From contig MU006115.1 of NCBI GenBank assembly GCA_010093705.1, positions 62,001-126,000 of the forward strand: a stretch of DNA of 64,000 nucleotides, in the 5' to 3' direction. Below the pieces are notes generated by a model. That model had not been told where the DNA came from, searched no databases, and was given only the letters and a program-made list of their open reading frames with translations. The translations under genes were made by a program, and so were the position numbers. This DNA comes from Patellaria atrata CBS 101060 (taxonomy: Eukaryota > Ascomycota > Dothideomycetes > Patellariales > Patellariaceae). Of the stretch, positions 11,190-22,266 are shown one piece after another; position 1 is the first letter of the stretch, and each line of letters begins with the position of its first letter.

Positions 11190-13078
11190 ATGGCCATCAA
11201 TTCTCCCACGCAACAAATCAACACTCTGACGCCGCCTTCCAGCTCTCATGGGGAAAGCCGGCCCTGGGATTATGCTGTACCCATAAGCAGTGAGGTAAGA
11301 ACGAATCTTTCTGCCACGCATGGAACACTTGAAAGTGGTTCTTGTGAAGGCTGGAAGGAGGTTCAGATTTTGAGCTCTTTTGTGCATCCATGCATTCAGC
11401 AACCAGCTAATTAACTCCGCATCAACAGAATCTTCGCTCTGTCGACGACAGGTCCTACGACTCAAACGACAACAGCAAACCAGCTCAATCTCGCTCACAT
11501 CTAGTAACCCAACCAAACGGGTTTTCCAACCTACATCCACGACGCGTCGACACCTCCGACTCTCAACGATCATCTAAGCCAAATCAAAATACTGAAGTCT
11601 ATCTGGCGCCGAGCAGGGTCAATCAACTAAGCAGGAAGCCGAGCGATACGAGTGCCGCAAGTAGCGAGGCTGACAGTCTCTTGGACCTTTACAAACAGCC
11701 AGAAAGTCGACAGCCTTCGCGCACCATGAATAAACAGCAGAACAATAAACGAAAACTCTCTCAGGGTCCTAATGGAGCTGAAGATGACATCGATGACTCC
11801 AATTGGATTCACAGAGACAAGCTTGCACAAATTGAGAGTGAAGAGCTTAAAGAGGCTGGTATTCATGTGGGTGGAGTGAGCCCCTCCAATACGCATCCTA
11901 CCAGCGATATGAAATCGGGACAGGACCCTCTCCAAAGTCGCAGCGCAAATGGACTCAATGGACGAGGTTCAATGGCAACCCGCTATTCTAAGAAAGACGA
12001 GAAGAGGATCTATCCCACATACTCCCCAGAACCTCTGATTGACTCTGACGGAGAACCGATTGACTTCGAGTTCCGCACACCTGAAGAAGTCGCTGCTGAG
12101 CGTGATAAGGAAAATGCCCCACGGAGCATAAGACCGAGCACGTCACGCATACCCATTGCGAAGACGAGCCCAGTACCGGTTCCACATAATTTCATAGAGC
12201 GCGACTCTCCATTGCCAAGGAGTCGAAATGGTAGTGGAGCATGGAGTGGCAGTTACGATGATCCACTCCTATTCCACAGGCCACGCAACCGCAGCCAGAG
12301 CGTCGGTAGTCAGGTTCTTCTTGATGATACTGAAGAATCTGGCGTGAAGACTCCAATCCGCAACAATGAGGTCTCACCTCAAACTTCCCCTCCGAAGGCA
12401 AAGGTTCCAACCAAGCCAACTCCAACCTCAGGCCCGAAGAAAACTAATACACCTGCACGCGCTACTTCAGGTCAGACCAAGCAGAGAGCAGCCTCGAAGG
12501 AGTCACCTGGCAAGCGCCCAGGAACAAGTGGTGGAACCACTCGACCTTCAACTGCGATTAATCGACCCGAAGGTGAAGCCCCATGGCTTGCCACAATGTA
12601 TAAGCCAGATCCACGGCTCCCTCCTGACCAACAAGTGATCCCTACTCACGCTAAACGCATGATGCAAGAGAAATGGGAAAAGGAGGGTAAGACAGGCTCT
12701 ACATTCGATAAGGACTTCAGACTTCTGAATGATGAGGATCTCTCTCGGTTCTCCAAGCGGCAGTCGCAGATCCAACCGGAAGCTCCCAAGATGACGGAAG
12801 ATGAGGAGAAAGCTACGCAGTGGCCCCTCACCGGGGCGAAGCCAACGGCCTCAAATGGACAGTCGGAATTACAGAGCCCTACCCATGGAGGTTATAAGAC
12901 CATTCCTACCATCTCAAGCCCCCAATTCCCACCAGGTTCCAGAGCTGCTTCGCGTGCTGTCTCAAGGGCTGAGAACCCAACTTCAGCTACCGGCAAGCCC
13001 GCTCAACCTATACAGGTACAAGAGCAGGTTGAGCCAGAGAAGCAGAAGGGAGGCTGCGGCTGCTGTATTGTCATGTAG
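11190..13078 (+). CDS. Disordered CaaX-box protein, candidate TeaR/Mod5-like cell-polarity receptor, 584 aa
   Basis: Two exons, 11190-11294 and 11429-13078 (585 codons with stop), meet at a GTAAGA donor and a CAACAG acceptor. The protein is largely disordered, rich in Ser, Pro, Thr and charged residues. A helical patch, NWIHRDKLAQIESEELKEAG, sits near residue 130, and a second conserved-looking block, LPPDQQVIPTHAKRMMQEKW, near 425. It ends GGCGCCIVM. The last four residues CIVM form a CaaX box, predicting farnesylation, and the preceding cysteine could be palmitoylated, so I infer plasma-membrane anchoring. Aspergillus TeaR and fission-yeast Mod5 are prenylated receptors for kelch-repeat cell-end markers and share this architecture. 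The name is an inference from layout and motif memory, not a database match. No catalytic domain is present. Confidence 0.75.
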
Positions 13079-13855
13079 CGCCGAGACTCTTCTCCACCTT
13101 CTAAAACTGTTTCATAATGCTATCAAAGCATGTTCAGTCCCGTAATTTCCTTGCGTTTACCGGAGTTTGATGTCAAATAGGAAGCGGCGTTTAATGGCTA
13201 CTACAGCGACCTGAATCATTTCCTTACATCAGCGTTGCGCAACGGCGGATACACTGGGATGTTTGACTGGGGTTTATTGCTACTTTCCCCCAATTTTCCT
13301 ACAATGATTTCCACACTTCCTGTCAAAATTCAAGCGTGTCTTTTCTTGTCCTTTTCCTCCTCAACACTCTGTCAGAAAAAGTTATCTCCTGACAGAATGT
13401 TCAGCAGCAGCGGATCTCCATTTGTAGGGGTTCAAAAAGATGTCTAAGCGAGTATCGTGCATCTATGCTTTCACAGAGAATAATGGCGTGGGTTGCAGGG
13501 CTCTTATTGCGTCTCTGAAGCAAGTGGCTTCTTTTCCTCCATGATTCTGTGTAAATATACCCATAGGTCTCCTCATAAGGATTGACAGTAATCAACTATA
13601 TTCAAAATGATCCTCTCTTCTTTGTTCCCTTTCATATGCTTAGGTCCCTTACCGTAAGATATCGAATACAATATTTGAACTGTTGATGAGGTGATTGGCT
13701 GAAAATGAATAAATCTTGGCAAGGACGTGCTTCGCCTAACCATCGCACATTCGCCCATTTCCACCCTCCAACCTCCGTTATCCTCACGAACTTCAACATA
13801 TCTCAAACTCTCAACCACCCATCGACATAACTCTTCGAGGAAAAGCCGATTCATC
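13079..13855. other. Spacer and rps12 promoter
   Basis: This holds the 3' flank of the CaaX gene. The last 120 bases before the rps12 ATG are pyrimidine-rich, with repeated CTC and AACC tracts, as is typical of strongly expressed ribosomal-protein promoters and leaders in fungi. No other gene is seen. Confidence 0.5.
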
Positions 13856-14553
13856 ATGGTATGTGTATCCCCATCATTTAGAAGGCAGATACCATCACAT
13901 CAGTTCGCCCTCATCACTATATATGAATCAATTCCCATCTTTCTCCCTAGAAGCCTCCGGAACCCCCCCATCTAGAGAATTACGAACATACAAGCTGACA
14001 AAAACCCACTCAGTCGGACGGAGAAGAGCCCACCTCCCCCGTCGCCGCGGCAGGCGACAACGAAGTCGAGATCTCGGCCGACGCATCCGGCGGCAAGGGA
14101 CAGATGAGCGTGCTCGACGCGCTCAAGGGCGTGCTTAAGCTCGCGCTCATCCACGACGGCCTGGCCCGGGGTCTCCGCGAGGCCAGCAAGGCGCTCGACC
14201 GCCGCCAGGCCCATATGTGCGTGCTCAACGAGAACTGCGAGGAGGAGGCGTACAAGAAGCTCGTCGTGGCGCTGTGCGGGGAGCACAAGATTCCGCTCAT
14301 CAAGGTGCCGGATGGGAAACAGTTGGGCGAGTGGGCTGGGTTGTGTGAGTTTTTTTCCTAGTGTTTTGAGGGCTGCGGTTGGGGGGTTGGAAGAGTTGGG
14401 AATATAGGGCTAATATTTGTGCGATTAGGCCAGATCGACCGCGATGGAAATGCGAGGAAAGTGGTCAACTGCTCCTGCGTCGTCGTTCGGGATTGGGGTG
14501 AGGAGTCCCAGGAGCGCTCCATCCTGCTCAACTACTTCCAGACCGAGCAGTAG
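13856..14553 (+). CDS. rps12: Small-subunit ribosomal protein eS12 (S12), 152 aa
   Basis: Three exons, 13856-13858, 14014-14344 and 14429-14553, give 153 codons including the stop. The first exon is only the ATG, followed at once by GTATGT, a pattern common in fungal ribosomal-protein genes. The protein reads [19 protein letters not shown], then [21 protein letters not shown], a block with two cysteines ([17 protein letters not shown]), [22 protein letters not shown] and a C-terminal YFQTEQ. It is an L7Ae-fold protein of the 40S subunit beak region, required for translation. Codon use is clearly GC-biased compared with the flanking genes, as expected for high expression. All introns are in the 5' half or split a Cys codon late in the gene. 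The assignment is secure. Confidence 0.97.
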
Positions 14554-15397
14554 ATGTTCCGACCTTAGAAGTCCTCGGGTGTTATCTCCGCTTCTAAGCT
14601 TATAGCTGGATGCGAGTTTGATGAGTCGAGGTTATTGCATTGAGCGAGCGGGTCTGCGGATTATCATATCATCGGCGGACCGGAAAAGGGGTCATCATAG
14701 ACGAGGCTGGGATTCATTTCATGCTTGATAGATCGATCAATCAATCATATGCATTGTCATAACCCCCTGGTTGTAGTGTTCCCGATTTGATGATAGGCTA
14801 TCAAGTCTATTGATGCTTAAATCTTTCTCCTTAAAAGTTCACAGGTTGTCCAAACTCAAATACAGATGATTGTGGTCTCGAAAGCCTTTTTGGCTCATTT
14901 GGCTGGTCCTTGTCACAACAGGTATGATTCTACTCGTGAAGAAAGCCGGAAGGAAGTGAAATCGGATCAATAATAATGTTCGATATGGCTATATTCTCGT
15001 TAAAACGACAGTACTGATACGCCAATTATCCCATAATTACTATTCTATCTACCCCCAACTCGAGCTATCTTACATCTTCTGTGCGGCCCTGATGGAGCAA
15101 TCACCTATCTATGAATGAACATAGACGGGTCTCTACTCCACGGAGAACCATACCTGAAGATATTAAGGAGCTCGAGATGGAGGGTAAGAAGATTAGATTA
15201 CCATACTCGCATCTTGTCTTGAGTTACAAGACATCTTTTCCCTTGACGTGCGCTTGAAACTCTACTGAATGGGTTCTCAAGCTCACAGGCCAAGATGAAC
15301 CAGCCTGTCATCTCCAGCGTGTTTGCTGATCGCTCCCCCTATCCTCCACACTCGCCCAATTTTCCCACCACTCTCCCTTCCCCAATTCTTACAATTT
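14554..15397. other. Intergenic region between convergent genes
   Basis: This lies between the rps12 and DUF3602 stops, so it holds two 3' ends. I see no repeats or coding segments apart from AT-rich flank. Confidence 0.5.
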
Positions 15398-16304
15398 TCA
15401 AGCAAAAGCCCTCCAACCCTCTCTCTCCCCCTCATCCTCCAACCTTCCCCGTCCCTCACCGATCCACGCTCGACCCGGCCTCGTCAAAGAATCACTAACC
15501 CTCCTCTCGCTCTCCTTCAACACCTTCTCCTCCTCCCTCCTCCTCTCCGCCGCATACTCCCTGTAATCCTGCGCGGATTGCCATTTGAAATTACCCATGC
15601 CACCTCTCCCGAGCTTGCCGATCGGAAGCGCAGGATCGGGCGGAGGGGAGGTTGATTTGGGCGTACTTGAGGGGGAGAGGGTGGGCGGGGATGTTGCCGG
15701 GGGAAGGTCGGCGGAGGAAGTGGGGTTTTGGTGGGAGGTGAATTGGCCGGTTGCTTGGAGTTGGGAGGGGGAGTACCAGTTTCCGGCGCCGCCGCGGCCG
15801 GAGTGGGCGTAGGCGGCCGGGGGTTGGTAGCTCTGTTGGCCCGCAAAATGATTTTGTTCGTTTTGGGTTTGCGGTTGGGATTGAGAAGATGGGTGGACAG
15901 CTGATGCGGGGTTTGCGGTCGGACGGGCAGCTTCGAGATCCTGTGGGTGTTGTTAGTAAGGCTGAGAATAGGAAAAACGAATGTGAGAGTAGGTGGGGTG
16001 TGGGGTTAAGAGTGCTATTTCCTCCATTATCCCGACGTTTCTGGCTCACTGTATGTCCACAGTCCAGAAGACCTTTGATCCAGAAGGAAAAGACCAGTGG
16101 AATCCGAACTTAGCAGTTTGATAGTGTGCCGTTGTGTGTACAGCGTATAGTGACCGAGGAACGCCGGAAGCAATAGCTGAGGAGATGTTGAAGTTACGGA
16201 AGAGAGGGCGAGGGGAACAGTACATCTGAGATCCGTTTATTCTCTTCGACAACTTGCGTTGCGGTTTGAATGTTGCCCGCGCCGCCGCGGCCGTATGTTG
16301 GCAT
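15398..16304 (-). CDS. DUF3602 / Par32-like protein, 207 aa
   Basis: Two exons, 16224-16304 and 15398-15940, give 208 codons with the stop. The N-terminus MPTYGRGGAGNIQ is the hallmark of DUF3602, and the glycine motif recurs as SGRGGAGNW and LGRGGMGNF. The middle is Pro/Ser-rich and disordered. The C-terminus is a charged helix (DYREYAAERRREEEKVL). In budding yeast the family member Par32 is phosphorylated downstream of TORC1 and Npr1 and inhibits the Mep ammonium transporters, so a nutrient-signalling role is a reasonable inference. The intron is about 283 nt with a GTACTG donor, weaker than most here. The junction restores SDDLEAARP, which matches the family pattern of a DLEA block just after the first glycine motif. 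It is convergent with rps12. Confidence 0.85.
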
Positions 16305-17081
16305 CGTCCGGGTGGTGTGGGATGACTAGGTACGATGGGTTGTTGAAGCCTTGGTGGATATTTTCAGAATTTCAGCGTTAAGTTTCTTTGGGTTTATATT
16401 AGGAGAAGATTGTGTTTGTAGTGGGTTTGCTTCAAAGCTGAAATGCTTGAAGTGTTAGGTTTGTTCAGGTTCCATTTTCCGTCTCGTCCGATGCAGCTGA
16501 AGCTACCCCCGCACACTTTGCGTCACAGCAATTTTGCCCCTACAGGAATTCATGATCACTCTTTTGGACTCCCGGGAAATTCGGCCTTGGTACTTATTCA
16601 GATCTGACGCTTGATTGATCAGGTTGCTTTCTCTTTTCCGACAGGCTTGCATATCCGTAAAGCATGTGCTTCAGAAGGACCGAATAACATATCCCCATCG
16701 CACCAGATGCATCGCCAAAAGTCGACACTAATACTTCCTTAAGCTCAGTCTGCGGGCGTTGAACTATGTCTTCTATGGTTCCTCCCTTGCCATCACGGTG
16801 GGTAGCCTCTTAGTGGGTGTACTCTCGGCGGACGGGTTGCTGTACATATAACGAGATTCTAGTAATCGGATTCCATACAGATTCCATTGCTGCGTCCTAC
16901 TCAATTGAAAATGTTCTGGAGATATTAGCGTACAGTGAGACAATAATCATATAAGGGCTTCTGGGGATCGTAGGGCTGTGAAGGGGGATATAAGCGCTTT
17001 AGAATATGCTCGTTCGGTCCTGAAAAGCTCTTATGGAGTCCATGGCCCCTGAATTATGCTGTTACAAGCTCGAGGTGACCG
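16305..17081. other. Spacer upstream of the DUF3602 gene
   Basis: This holds the promoter of the DUF3602 gene and the 3' flank of the NDUFAF5-like gene, both on the minus strand. No coding potential is recognised. Confidence 0.5.
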
Positions 17082-18247
17082 TCAAGTACTTTTACTACCG
17101 TTGTTCTCTCCATCGCCGCCATCGCCAGCTTTCTTGCCGCTTCCTTCGAGATAATCCTTGATACTAAACATGCCAGTACCCCTCTCCAAAGGCTTAGCTT
17201 GGTTTGCAGCCTCTTTCCATCCGATCATATAGATCAGACGAAATGTGGCAGGAAGAGTTCCATCATCATTTCCATGGAGCTCTTTGTATATCGCTTCCGC
17301 AGCTAAAAGAACATCTCTCTGGATTGGACCCGGTTCCCGTGCTAACACTGCATTGGATTCACCCATCGCTTGGAGGTCCGTGACCAAAGCTGTCATAGTT
17401 GGATAGTCAATGATAATATCATCAATATCGACGGTGAGAAGTTTGAATCGAGCTGATTGTAAGAGACCACCGACGTCGCGTACATCTGCTAGGGGTGAAG
17501 TATGAGTAGATACACCTCCACGAATATCCATATCCGCTAATTGAAGGCTGGTCCGAAGCTCATAAATAGAGTCTCCCCCTAACATAACTCCTAGGAATGG
17601 TGCGTCTGGTTTTAGAATATTGTTGATTTGCGCTAGGACCGAGGGTAGATCATTCGTCCAATGTAAAGATAGAGAGCTTAGCACGGCATCGAATGTATTC
17701 TGAGGGTATGGAAGAACCTCCTGAGTATTCAGCTCCTCTCGAACTATTTCTATTTCACTGTTGAATGGCAGGTCTTGGTCTCTGTATAGTAGATTTCGGG
17801 ACGATTCTGCAGCAGTAATTTTAGATATTCGGGGTGCGGCAATTATTGTGTTATCGGGGTCAGTAGGTGTTGGGTGCGGTAAGGGCTGGGTCAGGATCCG
17901 TGCTATATTGCATGCATTTGCTCCATAGTCAAGAATGTGATCGTAACTACGATTGATGTCCTAAGTAGAGATGAGATGGATGTGTATCAAAATCGCGGAT
18001 GAGACCTTACAAGTAACCGCTCGCAAAGCCGTGATGCAACCTCATCCCTTAGATAATCCACTCTTCTACTAGTTTCTACATCTCTAGCTGCTCGCTCTTT
18101 CTGTAATAGTTTTGTTTTACGGTTGAAGACTTCCATATTTAGATTTCCAGGGGACTGAACAGCATAGCTTCGAGAAGGGACGACGCGTCTTCGGATTGCT
18201 GGAGGTGGTATAAACACTCGAATTGAATAAGGTCTGAAGACAGACAT
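17082..18247 (-). CDS. NDUFAF5-like mitochondrial SAM-dependent methyltransferase-fold protein, 371 aa
   Basis: Exons are 18011-18247 and 17082-17960, giving 372 codons with the stop. The N-terminus is basic and lacks acidic residues (MSVFRPYSIRVFIPPPAIRR), fitting a mitochondrial presequence. MEVFNRKTKLLQKERAA and YLRDEVASRLCERLL are family blocks. The motif I region reads HILDYGANACNIARIL, with fewer glycines than a typical SAM pocket; I recall fungal members of this family sharing that form. AVLSSLSLHWTNDLPSVL and LGVMLGGDSIYELRTSLQLA follow and are diagnostic. In humans NDUFAF5 hydroxylates an arginine of NDUFS7 during early complex I assembly in the matrix. The gene is head to head with dynactin p62, with 222 bp between the start codons. 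A glycine- and serine-rich tail ends the protein. Confidence 0.9.
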
Positions 18248-18469
18248 GGTGAACAGAAAGAAAATACCCAGTTGTGTGCAATTGATATTGTGGACTAGAT
18301 GGAGAGGCTATTTACAAAACTTCGAAGCTTCAACTTTCATGACGTTCTCCTCCGCAACCCACCTCCCACAGCTCCCGACGCATCGGCCTGCCGAGAAACT
18401 CAACCGCAAACGCGTCTACAGAAATTCGAATTTCCTTCAACAAATCAGTTGTTAACAGAAAAAGCAGGG
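18248..18469. promoter_or_regulatory. Shared divergent promoter, 222 bp
   Basis: The NDUFAF5-like gene starts at 18247 on the minus strand and dynactin p62 at 18470 on the plus strand. No other gene lies between. The dynactin frame is open upstream to 18299, but related proteins begin near MAQPFPYTYYACSC, which sets the start at 18470. I could not identify a TATA box. Confidence 0.6.
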
Positions 18470-20349
18470 ATGGCGCAACCTTTCCCTTATACATATTACG
18501 CATGTTCCTGCACAGACGATACCACAACAAGCTCGAAGGGAGCTTTCACCCGAGCACGATTTTCAGCAAACGAAAATGACGATGAGGAAGATCAAACTTT
18601 TGACCCAAGGTCTCCTCGCGCAAATTACTCGCTCTTCCCTCTAGAGAACCTATTATACTGCGCAGAATGTCAGACTGTCAGATGTTCCCGGTGCGTGACG
18701 GAGGAGATCGCGTGCTGGTTCTGCCCCAGTTGTCTCTTTGAGGTCCCCAGTAGTATGGTTAGGAGCGAAGGCAACAGGTAAATAGGACGTCTTACGGTCC
18801 GATAGCTTAAATCAGTATATGGGGAAATATCTGAGCTAATTTTACTCTTAGATGTACAAGAAACTGTTACAACTGTCCAATTTGCACCTCCCCGATGACC
18901 GTCAATCCTTTAGACACTCAAGATCGATTAGTCGTTCCAGATGCAGCTTCAGTTCCCGGGGGACCATTCTATTTATCATGTCCATATTGCGCCTGGAGTT
19001 CTCTGGATATTGGAATAAAGTTTGAAAGAGCGAGCAACATCACAGGTCAATTAGCAAGGATAAAGAATGGAGGTAAAGTGGTACCAACCTTGAAAGAGAG
19101 GGAGAGGGAGCGTGATAGAAAACGAGAGAAGGACGACAAGAGACACTTTGAAGAATCTACGCAGCCGTCCTCATCCTCACCCTTAGGATCCATTGACGAG
19201 GACACGCAAGAGGCCCCCAACAGCGAAGAAACCTTCTCTGACCTTACCGCGTTTTACAAGAACCAAATCTCCATCTCCAATAATACCAATGGCAGTATGT
19301 TTAATCCACATGACATCAACTTTGGTTCGCCATCTTCCATTACTCGCTTGATGAGTCTCTATGGCCGTCCAGGGGCCAAACCTGCCAAAAAGGATAAACC
19401 ACAGTCAATGCGTGAAGCGTATGGCTCTACCGAAGGCTTCTTCGAGGTCTCAAACTCCTCCGAGGATGAGTTAATCGAACGTATAAGAACTCTAGGCTGG
19501 AGTGGGACGACGAGCATCGAACAGCGGTCGAATCAACCTCCACATAATAGTTCTGCTCGTTTTCTTGATGATATTCGCCCAATACCAACTCTTCTGCGTA
19601 CCAAACAATCTAAACGCTGCCGAAGTTGTCGTAATATCCTCGTCCGGCCAGATAACAAAGTCAGCAGCACACGCTACAAAATCAAATTGCTAGCTCTCAA
19701 CTATATCCCTCGAGTTACCATTCGTGCGCTCGCTCCACCCCCTCCCGTACCTTCTACCTCGACGCTATCCAATGCAACAGCTCTCCGACCCACCTTCGAT
19801 TATGATCATCTACAACCCTCAAAGCCGACACACTTTTTACTTACCCTCCGCAATCCACTTTTCGATCCCTTAAAGGTAACGCTCGCTACCCCGTCCTACA
19901 CATCCGGACGTATCAATCACAAAGTCACCATCATGTGTCCTCAATTCGATGTTGGCGCAAACACAGATGTTTGGGACGAAGCTCTGAATGCAGGTACCGG
20001 TAGTAAGCTACGAAATCCGACATCATCAATGTCAGGGAGCTCAGACAATGGTGGGATGCAAGTTGAAGCGGGGAAGATATGGGAAAAGGGGAGAAACTGG
20101 ACGAGTGTGATTGTCGAAGTCATACCGGGAAGAAAACCGATATCTCTGCCAGGATCATTTGGCAGCCCAGCATATCAAGAAGAAGAACTGGATGAAGATG
20201 ATGATGTCCTTGAGATTCCGGTGTTTGTAAGGTTGGAGTATGAGGTCGAGGCCGATAAGGAAGAGAAAGTTGGCGGGTCAATGGGGCAGAAGACAAAGAA
20301 GGAAGATGCGTTCTGGTGCGTTCTCGGGGTTGGTAGGGTGGTAGTTTGA
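18470..20349 (+). CDS. Dynactin subunit p62 (dynactin subunit 4), 601 aa
   Basis: Exons 18470-18777 and 18852-20349 total 602 codons with the stop. The intron splits the arginine codon of NRCTRNC. The N-terminal third is a zinc-binding cysteine array: YYACSC, LLYCAECQTVRCSRC, CWFCPSCLF, CTRNCYNCPIC and CPYCAW, with SSLDIGIKFERASNITGQL closing the conserved core. A further CRSCRNILVRPDNK lies near residue 415, before beta-rich C-terminal sequence. A highly charged run (REREREREDR-like) near residue 190 predicts coiled or disordered linker. p62 sits at the pointed end of the dynactin Arp1 filament and helps link dynein to cargo, nuclei and endosomes. I chose 18470 over the in-frame ATG at 18299 because family members begin close to FPYTYYxC. 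Confidence 0.93.
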
Positions 20350-21238
20350 AACCTTCCATTCGATACATTGCTATTGATATTGTTCCCAGATCTAATAAAG
20401 GGTTTGTAAGTATATGGACCAGCATCAAGCATCTCGTGTTATCATGCTCGATATATCAATTTCACTTCAATTCCGATCAGGTGGTCCCAAAACCACCTTG
20501 CCCGGCACCCTAAACAGTTTGCGTTCACTCATATCGGAGGGATCCGCATATACTCAGCATAATTATTTGATAGTCTTAGTCTGTGTAATTGTGGTAGTAG
20601 TTACATTGGAGGAACTGAACCCTCAGATGATAGGAGAAGGAACGGCTGATTGCTTCAATTGTAGGTCATCTGTCTCGTCCCTCTATTTCTTCATTTCGAA
20701 CGATGAAAATGGGTTCTTCCCTTGAATTACAGTTCAGTAATTCCAGGACTAAGGTAGTAAGAGATTAATTCTCCTCGATCTTTCGTATTTGCCTTTCCAT
20801 CTTGTTCTGTTCCTTCATAGCAATTACCCAGTTTACCATACTTGGAAGCATGTCTTATAGGTGCAAATTCATATTTTCAAAAGATCACATGGGCTCTCCC
20901 AATCTGTGCCCTAGCTACATTTCGTCCTATCACACACCATGGGCATCTACCAACACCACAACTGGTATACCAAGAGTAGAGTCAACCCCTGTCAACCATT
21001 AAACAACTCTACGGTACACTCCACATCTCTCCTGAGCCCAAGTAGACAGGGCCGCAGTTGGTCACAAGAATGCACATTCTTCATTTCATCCCATCTCATC
21101 CTCACTTCTACTCAACCCAGTCAACATCATCCCAAAACCATCATCATCCATCATCCATCATCTAGATACTACAGCCCTTTCTCTACCACAGACACATCAC
21201 CAATCCACACACAACCGCAGCGCATTCAAACGCACACA
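20350..21238. other. Spacer and 5' leader of the first small membrane protein
   Basis: This holds the p62 3' end and, from about 21060, a CT/CA-rich leader with several ATC repeats that runs into the next ATG. Overlapping open frames here carry no recognisable protein. Confidence 0.5.
20394..20399 (+). terminator. Likely polyadenylation signal of dynactin p62
   Basis: AATAAA lies 45 bases after the stop codon, followed by TTTGTAAGTAT. The spacing fits a fungal 3' end. Confidence 0.45.
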
Positions 21239-21663
21239 ATGACATCTCAGCCGGAAACCACGAACGACGGGCCCCCACCTCCCTACAAAACCCTCGAGTA
21301 TCCCCCACCAACGTACCACCAAGCAACGCTTCGAGACGTGAGCCCCCGCCCGCCCCATCCACCACGAGCAACCTGTCTGACATTTTCCTGTAGAGATCAC
21401 CACGCTGCAACCGCATCGAGCAGATCCGCGAATCCATCCGCACAACGCGCATGGTCCGCGAAGCTCGCATACAGATACACCGACACACGGCCGTATATAC
21501 GGAACGTAGGGACGTGCGCCGCGAGCCGGAGCCCGTGGTGGTGAAGTGGTGGGGAATCAGGCGGTGGAGGAGGTTGGCGTGCCAGTGGTTGTGGATTTGC
21601 GTTTGTTTGGGACTTGTTGGTGCTTTTTCTGTTGCGCTGGTGAGGGGGTGGTTGTGGAAGTGA
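21239..21663 (+). CDS. Small single-pass membrane protein with PPxY motifs, 122 aa
   Basis: Two exons, 21239-21337 and 21394-21663, give 123 codons with the stop; donor GTGAGC, acceptor TGTAG. The first exon encodes a proline-rich N-terminus with two PPxY-type motifs (GPPPPY and YPPPTY). PPxY is the ligand for WW domains, for example those of Nedd4/Rsp5-type ubiquitin ligases. The second exon starts with a very basic stretch (about residues 34-85, many Arg). It then has a hydrophobic segment LACQWLWICVCLGLVGAFSV, long enough for one membrane span, and a short basic tail. I infer a tail-anchored adaptor, with the basic side and the PPxY motifs in the cytosol. I do not recognise the family. The short length, clean splice frame and similar neighbour support a real gene. 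Confidence 0.6.
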
Positions 21664-22266
21664 GGGCGAGATGCCCTTAAGGAAGAATGGGGGATAAGGG
21701 AGAATAGGGGATTTGGTCGGCGTTGGCGGTACTGGGGTATTGTGCGGTCTTTGTAGCGTGGGTGGACTTGCGGGTTGAGTTTTGGGGAGGTACGAGTGCT
21801 TTAAGCGGCCTTGTAGGAGTTGTACGGGAGGGGGGGTGTGAGGTACCTAGGACGGCGATGTGGACGGGGAAAGAGCAATATTGTTTTTCAAGCTGGTTTT
21901 ATCGCTCTGGATCTAACTGTCAGCGTTATCTAAACCCTCTCATTCCAGTCTGGGAAGCCTCTATCTTTGCTCCTATTTCGGTACACCCAGTTCTCCATGA
22001 CTTTGCCCAACGTCAAATGTTTTCTCCTTCCCTGGCACTTTGACTGTTTGGTCCTTCTCACCGTACCGTACCGTACCGTACCGTACCGTACGTTCAATCC
22101 TTCCTCAACGAAAATTCTTATTGCAAATTTGACCAGCACCGCCTCCCAGAAGTCAACCCCATATAAACCCTTCCTTTCCAACTCCAACATTCACTCTCAG
22201 CTTCTCCCTCACAAAACCTTCTATACAGATCACACACCTCAAAATTTCAACCACAAAAGCAACAGA
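21664..22266. other. Spacer between the two small membrane-protein genes
   Basis: The first half is G-rich on the plus strand and the second half is C/T-rich leader. It contains the CCGTA microsatellite, about 176 bases before the next ATG. Confidence 0.5.
22061..22091 (+). repeat. Microsatellite (CCGTA)6
   Basis: Six perfect copies of CCGTA lie in the promoter or leader of the second small membrane-protein gene. The repeat count is likely to vary between strains. Confidence 0.95.

Noticed and set aside
15585-16113. Plus-strand Gly/Glu-rich frames opposite the DUF3602 gene
   Set aside because: They are complements of the Pro/Ser-rich coding exon, which is supported by family motifs.
18299-18469. 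Upstream in-frame ATG of dynactin p62
   Set aside because: Family members start close to the FPYTYYxC motif, and the extra 57 residues are not conserved-looking.
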